64,000 bases of DNA from Chlorops oryzae (taxonomy: Eukaryota; Arthropoda; Insecta; Diptera; Chloropidae), in contig CM035808.1 of the NCBI GenBank assembly GCA_020466095.1, positions 47,128,893-47,192,892 of the forward strand, read 5' to 3'. The position numbers and the translations under genes are program-made. The notes below the pieces were generated by a model. It did not search any database. It was not told the DNA's origin and saw only the letters and a program-made list of their open reading frames with translations. Below, piece by piece: positions 12,010 to 24,060 of this stretch; the stretch's first letter is position 1, and each line of letters starts with the position of its first letter.

Positions 12010-12720
12010 TGAAAATGATTATCTGGATATCCGATTATGTGAACATGGATTATCCGAATATCGATTATCTGGATATCCGATTATCCGAATATCGATTATC
12101 TGGATATTCGATTATCCGAATATCGATTATCTGGATATCAGATTATCCGAATATCGATTATCTGGATGAGCGATTATCCGAATATCTATTACTCATTTCC
12201 GAAAATCGATTATAGAGGATTATCCCAATATGGTTTATTCATATACATATTCACTTATCCGAACATCTAATTTTGGGATATTCGATTAGCCGAAAGTAGA
12301 TTATCTTGATACAGAATTATCCGAACATCGATTATCCCGATAGACGATTATCCAAAAATCTATTATCCGAAAATCGATTAGCCTGATAGAAGATTATCCG
12401 AAAATCGATTATCCTGATAGACGATCATCTGAACATCGACTATCCTGTCAGACGATTTTCCGAATACCAATTATCTTGATAGACGATTATCGTAAAATCG
12501 ATTTTCTTGATAGAGGATTATCCCAACATGGTTAATTCATATATACGCTTATCCTAACATGTAATTTTGGGATATTCAATTATCCGAAAACCGATTATCC
12601 TGATAGATCCTAATATCAACTACTCATGCATCCCCTTATCCGAATGTCTATTCAGATGTCCGATTATCCGAAGATTGATTATTGTCTATCCGATTATTCG
12701 GACTCATTCTCCAGGCTTTA
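12010..12720. repeat. 31-bp minisatellite (GATTATCCGAATATC type)
   Basis: Tandem units of about 31 bp, each made of a 15- and a 16-bp half such as GATTATCCGAATATC and GATTATCTGGATATCC. The left third is fairly homogeneous and the units diverge to the right (GATTATCCGAAAATC with ATCCTGATAGAC halves). Forward frames give repeated peptides (YPNIDYLDIRLS). These follow from the repeat and are not evidence of a gene. The array begins about 120 bp after the mariner end at 11887. Confidence 0.85.
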
Positions 12721-12724
12721 ATTA

Positions 12725-14590
12725 CCGAATCTATGATAAAAAATTTATTCTGAAAGTAAATCCACATAACTAATAGCTTGCTTTTAAGAAGTATTAAGGG
12801 AATTCAAAAATAATGTAAACATATAAGTAAGTGCATACTTTTGGGTGCTGAATTTAAATATTTATTTTGTCATGCCTCGTATTTGTTGTTCCCCAGTCGT
12901 CTTCGCTTATCTGAAGTAGTGGAGAAAAAATTAAGTAATATTATTTTATGAAAAGCCGAGAACTAAGTTGCACAACTTATGTAGTTGTATGTCTTCTAAA
13001 TTTCTAGTACGACGTGCAAAATTCAAGTGTATAAGTTTTTCATGTTTTCTGAGCTTAGTTTTTTACGTCCTTTGCTCTGGCAATTCTTTTGTACCTATAC
13101 CTTCACACATTATTCATTCTTTAAGCCTCTTCTACTGAAACCTTTAAGCATATGTGCACACACATACATATATTTATGAATATAAATATATGTATATAAA
13201 TCCATACACACTTTCAATGTAAGCTCTTTTGTGAATTTAATGGTCACAAACACGCCCTCAAGTGTCGTCGTATTAGACTACGATGACGACGCTGTTGCTT
13301 TGTCTCTCTCTATATTTTTTTTCATAGTATACTTTTAGGCGTGTGCACTTGTGTTGTTTTGCTGTGCATATTCCTACGGCTGTTTATCGTAGGCGTCATC
13401 ATCATCATCATCATCATCGTTCCTGATGCTTGCATGTCTAAAATAATGATGAAAATAATTGTTATACATATTCCTCTTTAATTCGTAGCACTTCGTCTTA
13501 CATACACCCGAAGACGAAGGAGTCGAATTTCAAAGCGAAAGCACCCATTTTTGGTTTATTATTGCTACGTACACTCTTGGGCATTTGCTTATGCACAAGT
13601 GTGTACGAGTGTTATATTCAACTGTAAACATTTACGAAAAGGGAGAATGAAAAATAAAAGAATGTTTGTATTACTTCTTTTCACCTTAAAGCATGCTACG
13701 AAAACCGTTACACTTTGCAATATGAAAACCCCGAGTGCTTAACCTAGCCGTGCCGTGCCATGTGCTTCCTTCATTTGTGCTTTTTCCCCGTTGTTGGCTC
13801 AACTCAGATAAGTCATGTGACCTCTTTCGCTTTAATCGCAGCGATACGAGAGACCAACGTTGATGTCTTCCGTAAGGAAAGCTTAAGCCGCTACATTCGC
13901 ATGTGGATGTGTGTGCATATGTGTACGACTCTCTTCGTAGAGATACCATGTAGAGGAGCTCTGCCACATTTTTATATAAATAATTTATTGCTAGAATTTG
14001 TCGTAGCGTCGCGTTCACCTATGACGAGGACGACCGAAAGTATGCAAAAGAACTTGGAAGTTTTTCTCGTGTCCTGTCATTTTACTGCATGTCACAGTCA
14101 CAGTGACAAGCTGAAGCGAAACAAGGCGTTGAAGCTTAATTTAATAAGAATTTTTATACACGAATACACATACCTGCGAATCGCTATGCAATCGATTATG
14201 AAACACGGAACATCGGAATGTGCTTTCATGTGGATGTGATGGTGCGGAAAAATCGAATATTGAAAATGATGGAAAACTTTGAAAGGAATAAATTCGAGTT
14301 GCTTTCTTTTACTTTCCGCTGAGTGTACCTACTGTTTAAATATTGAACTCAAAAGAATGGAAGCAAAAGAGAACACCATAAATGCCCTGCAGAAAATCCT
14401 ACTACCAACGAATTTCCAACTAGTCCCTCGACTAGAGACGAATGTACAAATATTAACCCCACTTCATTTGGAATTCAAGACCATCAAAAATCCCGTTGCA
14501 TCACTTTTGCGCGTATATGTTGCTATACTTGAAACGTCTATCAAGGTTTTTTGATTAAGAAAATGATAGGCATCAGAAGTCCAAAATATT
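12725..14590. other. No recognisable gene; microsatellites
   Basis: Contains an AT/ATATGTAT-type stretch near 13150-13205 and a (CAT)n run at about 13396-13420. Frames of 110-160 codons on both strands (for example 13760-14239 +) overlap one another antisense and show no known domain. I do not call them genes. Confidence 0.45.
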
Positions 14591-15060
14591 TCGATGTGTT
14601 AGCATTGATTGCGTGACAGCACTAGGCACGCAATAGAATGTTGCATGAATGTGGGAAATGCGCAATAATAGTGGTATTCAAGCAGTTGTGGAAATTGAAG
14701 TGTGCCCTTTTGTATGATCGACCCTGCGAAGAACGAGCAAGCCAAAATGGATAAGCAATATTTGCCCGGCCGCGCAATTTTTTTCCATACAAACAAATTT
14801 GCACAAACGCAAAATTGGCGAGGGTGCAAAAATTGCACATTCAATATGTTTGGCCAATGTTTTTGAGCAAGCCTATGTGGCACAATATGGAATTTATTGA
14901 GTATTATTTTTCAATTAAGCTAGCCACACATTAAACTACTGCGAAAATAGACACTTTTTGGTTATTTATAGGCCAAATGACGTATTTGTTCGGTTCCACG
15001 GAATAGCATATAAACCAGGTCTCGATTCGACTGCTTTTCAACTGGACACTTTCACGATAT
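14590..15060. repeat. Dispersed repeat, copy 1 (paired with 17.86-18.12 kb)
   Basis: This stretch is homologous to about 17855-18115 in the same orientation. Shared landmarks are GCGTGACAGCACTAGGCA, CAATAGAATGTTGCATGAAT, TGTTTTTGAGCAA, TTTTCAATTRAGCTAG and GGACHCTTTC. Copy 1 carries about 190 extra bases (roughly 14690-14860) absent from copy 2. I see no terminal repeats, coding potential or target duplication, so the nature of the repeat is unknown. Confidence 0.7.
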
Positions 15061-15830
15061 TCACGTCAATACGCTTCATTTCTCCACTTTCTGCAATCAG
15101 AAAAATAATATTTTTTTAATTTTAAAATTGCCAAACAATTAACGTTTCACATATCAAAAAAATGTTTTTTGGACCCCGAAGACCGAACAATATGAACACA
15201 AAAAACTAAGTTAATGACAATAGATAAAATACTTATTTCATATTTTGACTGGTCTATTCGTACCATTAAGGAAGATGTCCTCCCGTCTTACTCTACTGGG
15301 CTTCTAAAGTAGAATATCAATATTTTTCCTAAAGCTATGAAGCACATCTGAATTTCTTTAAAAATGGAACAGGCGGGCGCGCGGAAAATGATTTAAAAAT
15401 CATGTCTACTTTGTCGTCTTCTTCTTTCCTCGCATAGAAGATAAAATTTGAATCCCCTTAAAGTGTGTTCCATGCGCTTCCCTTTGGTATTAAATACCAA
15501 ACTAACGAGTATTTCACTCCAAACCGAGAGCTACCAGTTTAAATTTCATTGAAGTTAGATACTAAATGACAAAGATTTGGGTATTTTTGACACTTTTAGT
15601 CTTCACTGCATCAATGAAAAAAGTTGTCCTTGTTGTGCGTTAAAGGGTTAAAAATATTGGATTATTAGGAACCTCAGCTTGTTCATATTTTTACATTGGT
15701 CTGCCCTGGTCTCATACCACCAGAAATAGTTTGACGAAGTTTTTCTTTCTTTTTTTTAGTTTGTTTGGTTGCCGTTTGGGCGAAAATGGGTTAACGTGCT
15801 ATGGCTCATATGCTCAAGTAGCTTTCTTTA

Positions 15831-16013
15831 TTGTAAAAATCGGTTATAACGATAGCGCTTAAAACGATTATCGGTTATAGCGATGAACATTTTAGGTAAA
15901 GTTTGGTTCGCTATTCTATTTCTTCTTAATTTCTGTTACCGGATATAGCGATTATCGGTTATAACGATGGATTTTTGCTGGTCCCTTCGACATCGTTATA
16001 ACCGATTTTCGCA
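15831..16013. mobile_element. pogo-like MITE, 183 bp
   Basis: Ends are TTGTAAAAATCGGTTATAAC at the left and the inverse of CTGCGAAAATCGGTTATAAC at the right, inverted over about 23 bp. TA flanks lie at 15829-15830 and 16014-16015. Internal subrepeats GATTATCGGTTATAACGAT recur. No coding capacity. The pogo-like assignment follows from TA duplication and the GGTTATAACGA motif. Confidence 0.7.
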
Positions 16014-16019
16014 GTAATT

Positions 16020-16849
16020 ATTTTTTAATATTTTTTAAACATTTATTAAGCTGTCGATATTATTGCACCCATTTTGGAACGATTATTCGGTACTTTAGAC
16101 ATCAATTATGAACATCACTCGTTTCTCCAAGCCTTTCTTGTGTTGGGTGAGAAAACCCATCGCTGGGAGATGGAGGAATCACATGAAAACTCTCGAAGAA
16201 ATTAATTTGAATTTTAGGATTTATTTATTTATTTATTTATTGTTTTTTACTTATATTTATTTATCATTTTCATGGTTTAACGCTCATAGTTTACCCCATT
16301 TTGGGGAGACCATTGAAATTTCCATCAAAATAATTCTTTGTTAATTTTCTGCTTGTAATATGCATTGTTTTGAAATCATAGAACATCAGATTCCGAAAGT
16401 ATTCAAATTGAAAATTATTCGCAATTTGCCTTTTTTAATGAATAGAGTGCTTGTTCGGCGTGCAGGAGTTTTTGCCTAAGCAGCCCAGAAGCATTTATTT
16501 AACATGATTTACGTTTGCTTTTTGTTTTGGGTTTTTGTTTACGGATTTTTGTTCATTTACGAATTTTGCTTGTTAGTGAGCTTAAGTGCTGCCGCCGCCG
16601 CTGCTGCTGCTGCATTCTAATGTCTGCGCTATAAATTCGAAAAATGAAAAGCCAAAATTATAAAATCCAAAACGAAATATTCAAGAACATGCTGGCGATG
16701 CCTTTTTGTGTCCTGCGAGCTTGTGTGTGTGTGTGTGTTTTATATTAGTTCATTCGGTGAAATTAGGCGAATTACATGTAGAATTGTCTGTTAGAAAGGA
16801 TCAGCGTTATTTCAGCATGCATTCACGCACACTCCACACAAAACACACA

Positions 16850-16894
<45 letters not shown>

Positions 16895-17544
16895 CGACCA
16901 CATCGTGAAAATGCAAAGCCAAAATAGAAAATGTGAAATAAATTCTTTTGTCCGTCCTGCCAGGACTTGCCAGTTCCATAAGCTCGTCGTAAATAAAGTC
17001 GGATTTATGTTTTATGCGCAGTCATTAAAATTCAAAAAAATGTTATACCATTTTTCTTTTACTTTTTCCATTAACAAAAAAAAAATAAAAAAAGGACAAT
17101 TAAAACCAGCAATCGGATTTACCTCTTCATAATCATTTTGTTGTTTCTCCTCTTTTTTCTCCTCTTTTTTTTTTTTCCATTACAAAGTGAACAAAATTCA
17201 AATAGAGATATAAAGAAAAAAAAGAGAAACATTTCACGATCTTCTCCCCCTGCTCGTTTCAAAGCTCTGTGATGTATGCTTCGAAAATTTTAATCATGTT
17301 TAAATCGCATTAGTGTGCGTGAGTTGCAGCTTTCGAATTCTTTTTCATGGGATTTTGGAGGATCTTTTTTTGTGGAAGATTATTTTGCGAGAGCCTTTAT
17401 CGTTATCAAGGTATTCTTTTGTTTTTCATCGAATGAAATTTTTTTATTTTAATTTTTTTTTTCAACTTTTTTATGTTACTGTTTTATGTTACTGTAAATC
17501 AGTTCTTAAAGAAAAAAATTATATTAAATATTTAATTTTTATTG
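16020..17544. other. No recognisable gene; CA, TTTA and GCY microsatellites
   Basis: A (TTTA)n run lies at about 16222-16245, a GCCGCCGCTGCTGCTGC run at 16590-16613, a GTGTGTGTG run near 16722, and a long (CA)n at about 16838-16893. The rest is unassigned AT-rich sequence. Confidence 0.6.
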
Positions 17545-17552
17545 TGAAATTT

Positions 17553-17801
17553 GACGGCCGGCCTCTGTTCCGTAGTTAACTGAGATGCCAAATTACGATG
17601 CGAGTGGCTCTGGGTTCTACTCCCAGCTGAGGTCGTGGCTGTTTTTTTTTTTTTTAGATTTTCTGTTTCTTCTTTGGCTTACCATTTTTTCGTGGTATCA
17701 CAAAGGGCCCGTGAGGCGTAAGTGTGTCAACCTTCATGATGGCAGTCACATTAACCTAACCTAACCTAACCTAACCTAACCTAACCTAACCTAACCTAAC
17801 C
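17553..17801 (+). mobile_element. tRNA-derived SINE with (TAACC)10 tail
   Basis: The head holds Pol III-style internal promoter boxes: an A-box-like TCCGTAGTTAACTGAG (17568-17583) and the B box GGTTCTACTCC (17613-17623). A T-rich stretch and a conserved-looking segment TGGTATCACAAAGGGCCC (17693-17710) follow. The 3' end is exactly ten TAACC units (17752-17801). TGAAATTT occurs at 17545-17552 and 17809-17816 and may be the target duplication. SINEs are transcribed by RNA polymerase III and copied by a partner LINE's reverse transcriptase. The head matches the minus-strand copy at 23.4 kb, and the distal segment matches the otherwise different SINE at 24.1 kb. Confidence 0.75.
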
Positions 17802-17854
17802 AATTATATGAAATTTTTTATTGCATTCCGTTAGATGTAGAAAATGCTTCGAGG

Positions 17855-18120
17855 TTTTTAGCATTGGTTGCGTGACAGCACTAGGCAGGCAATAGAATGT
17901 TGCATGAATGAAGGAAATACGCAATAAATTCGCAGTGGGAAATGTTTTTGAGCAATATGGAATTTCTTAAGTATGAATTTTCAATTGAGCTAGTCCCACT
18001 TTTAACAATTCCGAAAGTAATCTCTTTTTTGTCATTTATAGGTATTTTTTCCGTGTCCAAAGAATAGCAAGCGCAGCTCTCATAGATCTTGTCTCGACTG
18101 CTCATCTGGACTCTTTCGGG
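17855..18120. repeat. Dispersed repeat, copy 2
   Basis: Homologous to 14590-15060 in the same orientation (shared GCGTGACAGCACTAGGCA and downstream landmarks), lacking about 190 bp present in copy 1. It begins about 55 bp after the tail of the preceding SINE. Confidence 0.7.
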
Positions 18121-18124
18121 GCAC

Positions 18125-18865
18125 TGAAAATTTAGTCGATCATCAGATATAAAATGTTGTAGCAATCTTCTTGTCGCCTTCCAAAATGCCCTCTTTATGA
18201 TACCAAAGAAATAACTTCCTGATTCCTTCACTGATATGATCCCTGCAGTAATTCCAACTACTCTCCAACTACTCCCCGACTAGTCACAAAAAGACCAGGA
18301 CTGCTCCATCTTAATTTGCCAACCAATATTTTAAACTGTCTCTTTTAAGATTGAACTGTCTAAAAAAATAACCACTCCCAAGTTTAACTGCTCCACTAAT
18401 AGACGTACTGTGGTCAATTAGAGGTCAATTGTCCCATATGTACCAGTTAGCCTTGGAGTGCTCAACTACTGCACGATTAGACCTTCTATGGTCAACTATG
18501 GGTCATTTGTTCCTAATACAACTTGACTAGTCATATTCCGAGTAACCTAAGAGTACTCCCTTTCGGTAAATTGACCTCTACATTACTGTAGCGTTCTGAC
18601 TGAAAAAATTTGAAATTTTTGTAGGACAATAGAAAATATTTAAATTCAGCAGCCAAAGGTATGCATTTGAATATTTAAAAACACAATTTCCATCATTTTA
18701 AACCTTTATAAACGGAGCTTAATTAGGGATTTCAAAATATTCGCACATCTCTCAAAACCTTTCCTTAAGATGTGGTTAAATAGCAAACCTACAAGAATGA
18801 ATTAATTTCTCAGTTACGAAAATATTCGTTTGGGCGCTGAAGCAAAATATTTCCTTTTGCTCTTA
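18125..18865. other. No recognisable gene
   Basis: Around 18250-18580, short motifs such as CAACTACTC, ACTAGTC and GGTCAATT recur without a fixed period; this looks like decayed repeat sequence. Nothing assignable. Confidence 0.4.
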
Positions 18866-18868
18866 ATA

Positions 18869-19044
18869 CAGTGTAATCTCTATTTGCGGGCACGCCTTTT
18901 AAGCGAATACACCTCTTAAACGGACACATTTTGGGAACACTTTAGTATTCTTGCTTGTCAAATAGTTCCCCCTTAGGCGGACACCTCTGTTAAGCGGACA
19001 TATTTTTGGGTCCCGTAGGTGTCCGCTTAATAGAGAGTACACTG
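18869..19044. mobile_element. pogo-like MITE, 'CAGTGTAMTCTCT' family, intact 176-bp copy
   Basis: The left end CAGTGTAATCTCTATT is the inverse of the right end AATAGAGAGTACACTG. TA flanks lie at 18867-18868 and 19045-19046. Inside, GCGGACA(C/T) motifs recur (TTAAACGGACAC, GGCGGACACC, TTAAGCGGACAT, GTGTCCGCTTAA). Relatives occur at 43.37, 46.29-48.59 (split) and 60.57 kb. No coding capacity. This is the reference intact copy for the family in this window. Confidence 0.8.
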
Positions 19045-19049
19045 TAAAA

Positions 19050-21030
19050 CAAAATAATTCTTTAAGAAGTATTTATAGAAGTGGATCAATTTTAAGTCAA
19101 CCTCTTTTGACTTGAAGAATCTGAGTTCTGAACAAGTTCTTTTGTAGAAAAAAAAAACTGTTATATTAATTTACAACTTGTAGAAAAGATTATTTCTTTT
19201 TTCATTTTCACATTCTTTTCACCCCACAAAACTCACTTCAAAAATGAACAAAATAAAAAAACAAGAAAAGAAAATTATTGAAATAAGCACAAAAGCGATC
19301 TCATCTGATTCAGGCGAAAATGCCTAAGTACTTATTGCGCAATTTAGCAAGTTCGATTGCGGTGGAAATTCAGGGCATATGCAACTAACTTTCGCTCGGC
19401 AAAATAAAAGTTTTCCAGTTATTTTGCAATCGAAATACAAGAAACCTACAAATCGCTCAAACTTTTGGAAAATCATTTAAAAAAAAAAAACGAAAGAGAA
19501 AGAAAAAAGAAAAGAAAAATGAATGAAATAGTAGAAAATTGAGAATGAGAATAACTTTTCAAGTAGAAAAAATAAAGTTTTCCAACCGATTTCTATGTCA
19601 GTCCTTATGCCAGTGTTTGTGTGTGTGTGGGTGTGTGTGTGCCTGTGTCAGTAGTGCAGTTCGTTTGCGAGTTCGTAGGCGAAGTAATTTGGGCCATTAT
19701 TGCATGCATTATGCAAGAAAGCTTACGGCTATGCAGCAGAGAGAGAGAAACCGCATAGTCAGACTTCGACTTTGATAAACTATCGAACTTGCGAAAACGT
19801 GCACGAAAAAATGGAAAAGATTTTTCTTTTTTATATTCTGCTTTGCGCTTCATTTCGGCTTCTCTCTCGTCATCCTTTATTTAAAACAAAAAAGAAAATA
19901 AATAAATAAAAAGAAAAAGAAAGAAAGAAATATTACGGCTTTGGGTAAAAAGTCAGAAGCATTGATGAGAGGCTACCTTACGGTTGGTAGCTATGCTTGT
20001 CACTCCTTTCGCCTTTGAGTCCGTCACGCAGTCATTCAGTCAGTCAGTCATTCAATCGGGCACTCATTGAATGTGATAAGTTTGCCTGCAACGCAACGCA
20101 ACGTGCCTGATGATGACTAGACCTTCAGCTGTTTAAGCTGTCAGTGTGGCACCTTCTTGAAATGACGGTGCAATGTAGAGAAGAATGCATCAACAATTCG
20201 TTGCATACTTATAGGTACTTAGACTTAACACGTTTTAAGTCAGACGGCGTCCTTTTGTTTTACAATTTTATTATTTCTGAATGTTAAACGAGAGTGCGTG
20301 CGCGTGTGTGTCTCCTGTAGTCAGCCAGTCGGCCGGTTGCACCCTCCGAAACGCCTGCGTTTGTATTACAATTTCGCTGTGGATTTAATTATGTTCCATG
20401 TTGTGTGGGGCTCTTACGTAATTGTAATTGTTATTGTAATGTGCAACCATTTCATGTTGCTTTTCATTTCCCTTAATTCCATTCTTCTTTTCTTTTCTAT
20501 TCTATTCTTTTGTATCTGCGGTCATGTTTCTGGCTTACTTATAGGAATGTTTTCCTCGAAATGCTGCCGGCAAACATATATATTTTTTTTAAAGCAGTTA
20601 CTTTTTAAGAGCGTAATTTCAATATGTTACTTGGGGTCTTGTTGGCATCCAATTTGTGGGTATGGACCAGCATAACAGACTCGCTGAATGAGGGAAAACA
20701 ATTTTAAAACGGCTATTGTGGTAAAAGGTAATTTGGCAGTTTAAAGAAAAATTCTAGCTTGGCAGTTTGATTTGGTAGTTTTTTTTTTTTGTTGTTGTTT
20801 GGTACAATATTTGTCGAAAGTTGTACTTATGTTTTATGAAACTTCCTTAAGAATTAGACTAAAATTGGGGTTCTGAAAGCACACGCTAGTAACAAAAGGA
20901 GACTTTTTTGAAGGAATACATTGATACTGAAATTAGTTTATTTGGGATTGGAGACCTTTACAGACCTTTTTCTTCAAAAACAAAAAAAAAAAAAAAAGGC
21001 GTAATAGTCTCGTTAGAGTTACACCATAAT
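19050..21030. other. No recognisable gene; GT microsatellite
   Basis: A GT-rich run lies at about 19614-19650, CAGTCAGTCAGTCA at about 20034-20050, and a T run and an A run near 20780 and 20985. No exon or transposon end identified. Confidence 0.5.
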
Positions 21031-21034
21031 AACG

Positions 21035-21660
21035 TCGCAATCTACGGACATAGTTATGATATAGTCACGTCACATCCGCGATATATTCACGTCACAGTCA
21101 CGTCAAAGTCACGATATAGTCTCATAACCGTCACGTCATAATGACAAAATAATAAGGTCACTGGAACACCATTGTAACGCCACTGTCACGTCTCCGCTTT
21201 GTCACGTTATCACGTCACCGTCACATGATATTTACATTACAGTCACATCATGCTCACATCAAACTCACACCATACTCCCGTCATACTCACATCATACTCA
21301 CATCATATTCACATCATAATCGCATCATACTCACATCATATTCACATCATGATCACAACATACTCACATCGAGCTCAACATTATACTCACATCATACTCA
21401 CATCATACTCACATCATACTCACATCATACTCACATCATACTCACATCATACTCACATCATCACATCATACTCACATCATACTCACATCATACATCGTGC
21501 TCACATCATACTCACATCATACTCACATCATACTCACATCATACATCATACTCACATCATACTCACATCATATTCACATCATACTCACATCATACTCACA
21601 TCATACTCACATCATACTCACATCATATTCACATCATATTCACATCATATTCACATCATT
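21035..21660. repeat. 12-bp minisatellite (CATACTCACAT unit) with degenerate flank
   Basis: From about 21386 to 21660 the + strand is an almost perfect array of the 12-mer ACTCACATCATA, with a few units shortened and some carrying ATTC for ACTC. From 21240 to 21386 the units are more diverged. From 21035 to 21240 only related words remain (GTCACGTCA, CACGTCACAGT). Because 12 is divisible by 3, two forward frames stay open for 145-165 codons and read Tyr-Ser-His-His/Ile-Leu-Thr repeats. I attribute these to the array, not to a gene. Confidence 0.9.
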
Positions 21661-21664
21661 AAAA

Positions 21665-23335
21665 TGACATTGCATGCCGAGTGTAGCGCACATCTAAAAC
21701 AACTCGCTATTGTCTTCGATTTTCTCATGAATGTGCAGCTTTTATAGAGTCTCATTTCTGGCTTCATGTTAATCTCATTTGCAAAGACTTCCGTATTATG
21801 CCTTTGTTGGCGTCTATTGCCTCTTGCATGGCGGTTGGAATTTTAATGCGTACTAAAAGCAATTACTCACTTATGACCTTTCATAACCTATTGTTTCTTT
21901 AATATTAAAAGTTATTTATTATTTTTCCTAATATTCTTCCAGTTTTATTTGGTTTCTCCATGCAAAAAAAAAACGACTCCTTTCACCAGTTTCATTTGAT
22001 TTAATCGTCGATTTCTACTAAAAAAAAAAAAAACTCAGTATAAATAAGATCAAAATAGGAATAAAAAAAAACACCCGACCTCCAAAAAAACAAATCCTCG
22101 AATCCTTTGAACGCGCTAACCCCATTCGAACGAAATGTGTGAAAAATGGCTGACTGACACATTTTGTGTACATGCGCTGAATAAAAGATTTCCAGTCATG
22201 CTTTTCCATGCCGGATTTTGTTTTGCTTTAAGCCACGAAAAAAATCGAAAAAGGAAAAAAAAAACAAATCGCTTCTAGGAAAAGCAAATGCCCAAACGCC
22301 AAACAACGGTAGGAAAAGCCTAAAAAAATATAATTTTCCCTCTCTAAGCACGTACGTTTGTACCCATCTACCTTTTGGATATGTATTTGCAAAAATTTTT
22401 CATTTCTGTTATTTCAACTGTTTGTGCGATTGCGAGATTAGCTGTGAAAAATTGAGCCGTTAGCCAAAATACCACTGTCATGAGCGAATCATTTTTTATT
22501 TTATTTTATTTCATTTCTCTTACACAAAAAACGTTGCAAGAAAATTCAATATTCGCTTAAAAATACACATTTTAAATCCCCCTAGGTTATGCTACATAAT
22601 TTTTGAAACATTTCCTTTTTACATCAACCCGAGCAAGGATTCAATTATACTTATGTATTTTTTTTTAATATTTATTCCTTCGGCTTAAAGGTGTTATTAT
22701 TTCTCGTCAGAGCAATCGATTCCAATCGGAATCAACCGATTGCACGATAGAAACAATAAATGCCCAACATCCGATCACATTGGTAATCGCATCGAAATGT
22801 TTTCGTTACAATTACACAAGAGCTGCAAAAACGAAACGACAAGAGACGACCACCACCAAATCCAATAAGATTTCTGGGGACATAAAACCGAATAAACCAT
22901 AAATCAATGCTTTATTTATAATGCTTCTCGATGCTTATGTATGAATGAATGTACGTGGGGTCATATATTTTCTTATTAGAACCGCATTTTTGCGACTGTA
23001 ATTGTGGTCATGTGAGAAAATTTATTGAATTTTCCGAATACCATCACAAACGCCCGTATAAAGAGTGTCCAGTGTTTTCGTGGTATGAACGGAAAGAGTA
23101 GGAGGGAAAGAGTCAGCGGGAGAACAAAAAAAAAAAGAAAAATCTCACTCACAATTAACGAACGCTAGGGAAGTCCATTAAACGAATTGTAATGCAATTA
23201 TATATATGAATGTGTTAGCGTTGCCAGACGTCCAGAATTTCGCCAGGACATAGAACTTCTGATATTTTATTTTTTAAAATATTTTGAAAATACTTTTTCT
23301 TTTTATTACCGATTACCAGGGCATTTGAATATTTA
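21665..23335. other. No recognisable gene
   Basis: AT-rich sequence with poly-A runs near 21965, 22020 and 22255. A lone TTAGCGTTGCCAGACG at about 23216 resembles the transposon end at 5230, but no partner was found. No gene. Confidence 0.45.
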
Positions 23336-23339
23336 AGAA

Positions 23340-23477
23340 TTAGTTAATAGAATTAATAGAAGAACAGCAACAGAAAAATGCGACACAATTAGCATCCACG
23401 TCCGAGCTGGGAGTTGAACCCAGAGCCCCTCGCATCGTTAGTTGGCATCTCAACCAGCTACGCCACGGAGGCCGACA
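23340..23477 (-). mobile_element. tRNA-derived SINE, truncated (minus strand)
   Basis: On the minus strand the head reads through an A box TGGCGTAGCTGGTT (23465-23452) and a B box GGTTCAACTCC (23420-23410). An ATTTTTCTGTTGCTGTTCTT-like stretch follows that matches the body of the SINE at 17.6 kb. The copy ends before the TGGTATCACAA segment and lacks the TAACC tail, so it is 3'-truncated. Its promoter boxes are better preserved than in the 17.6-kb copy. Confidence 0.7.
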
Positions 23478-24060
23478 CATTCTTGGGTAAAATTTTTGGG
23501 GGAAAAAATCCCTCTACAAGAAAAATCATCTGGCAACTCTGTTATGTATATACCAGCGGGAAGATTTCATGTTGTTTAATCATTAGAGCAATCGTAACCT
23601 GAGTTTGTTGTCGGTGAAAATCCATTTTCCTGGAAAATTATGTGGAAAATGAGAAATCAATTTCTAGCGTTAATTAAGAGTCGGTTGTACGACCTCATGG
23701 AGAGTAAAGAAAGCTCTACAACACAATAGGGCCAATCGCATTTGGCAGTTGGAGAAATTGAAATTGATTATCAATTAGCGTTAATTTTCGAAAATTAATT
23801 TTTAATTAGCTAACAGTTCTTCTGAATACCTGCAACTGAATTTTATCTCTTGAGAAATTTTCCACGATAATATGAAATTTTTTAATGAGCGCTTTATAAC
23901 GTCGAGGAGCCTTGAGATGTTACGGAAGTAAAATTTTTAGTACGTCGTATGTGAATAAAATTTTTTGTTGTGATTTTTTAGGTTTTTTTTTTTCGAAATC
24001 AAAAATTGAAATGAAATATGTCGAAATTGACGGAGGAACTTCACAGAATATATGACAATC

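Noticed and set aside
13760..14239. 159-codon + strand frame as a host gene
   Set aside because: It overlaps an antisense frame of 110 codons, has no recognisable domain, and is Cys/His/Ser-rich without motif spacing.
17752..17801. True telomere or fusion scar
   Set aside because: Only 50 bp, directly at the 3' end of a SINE, with candidate target duplications outside it. A SINE tail explains it better.
21225..21747. Repetitive 145-165 codon proteins (Tyr-Ser-His-His repeats)
   Set aside because: Two forward frames are open at once because the 12-bp unit is divisible by three and lacks stops. No start context or flanking exon supports a gene.
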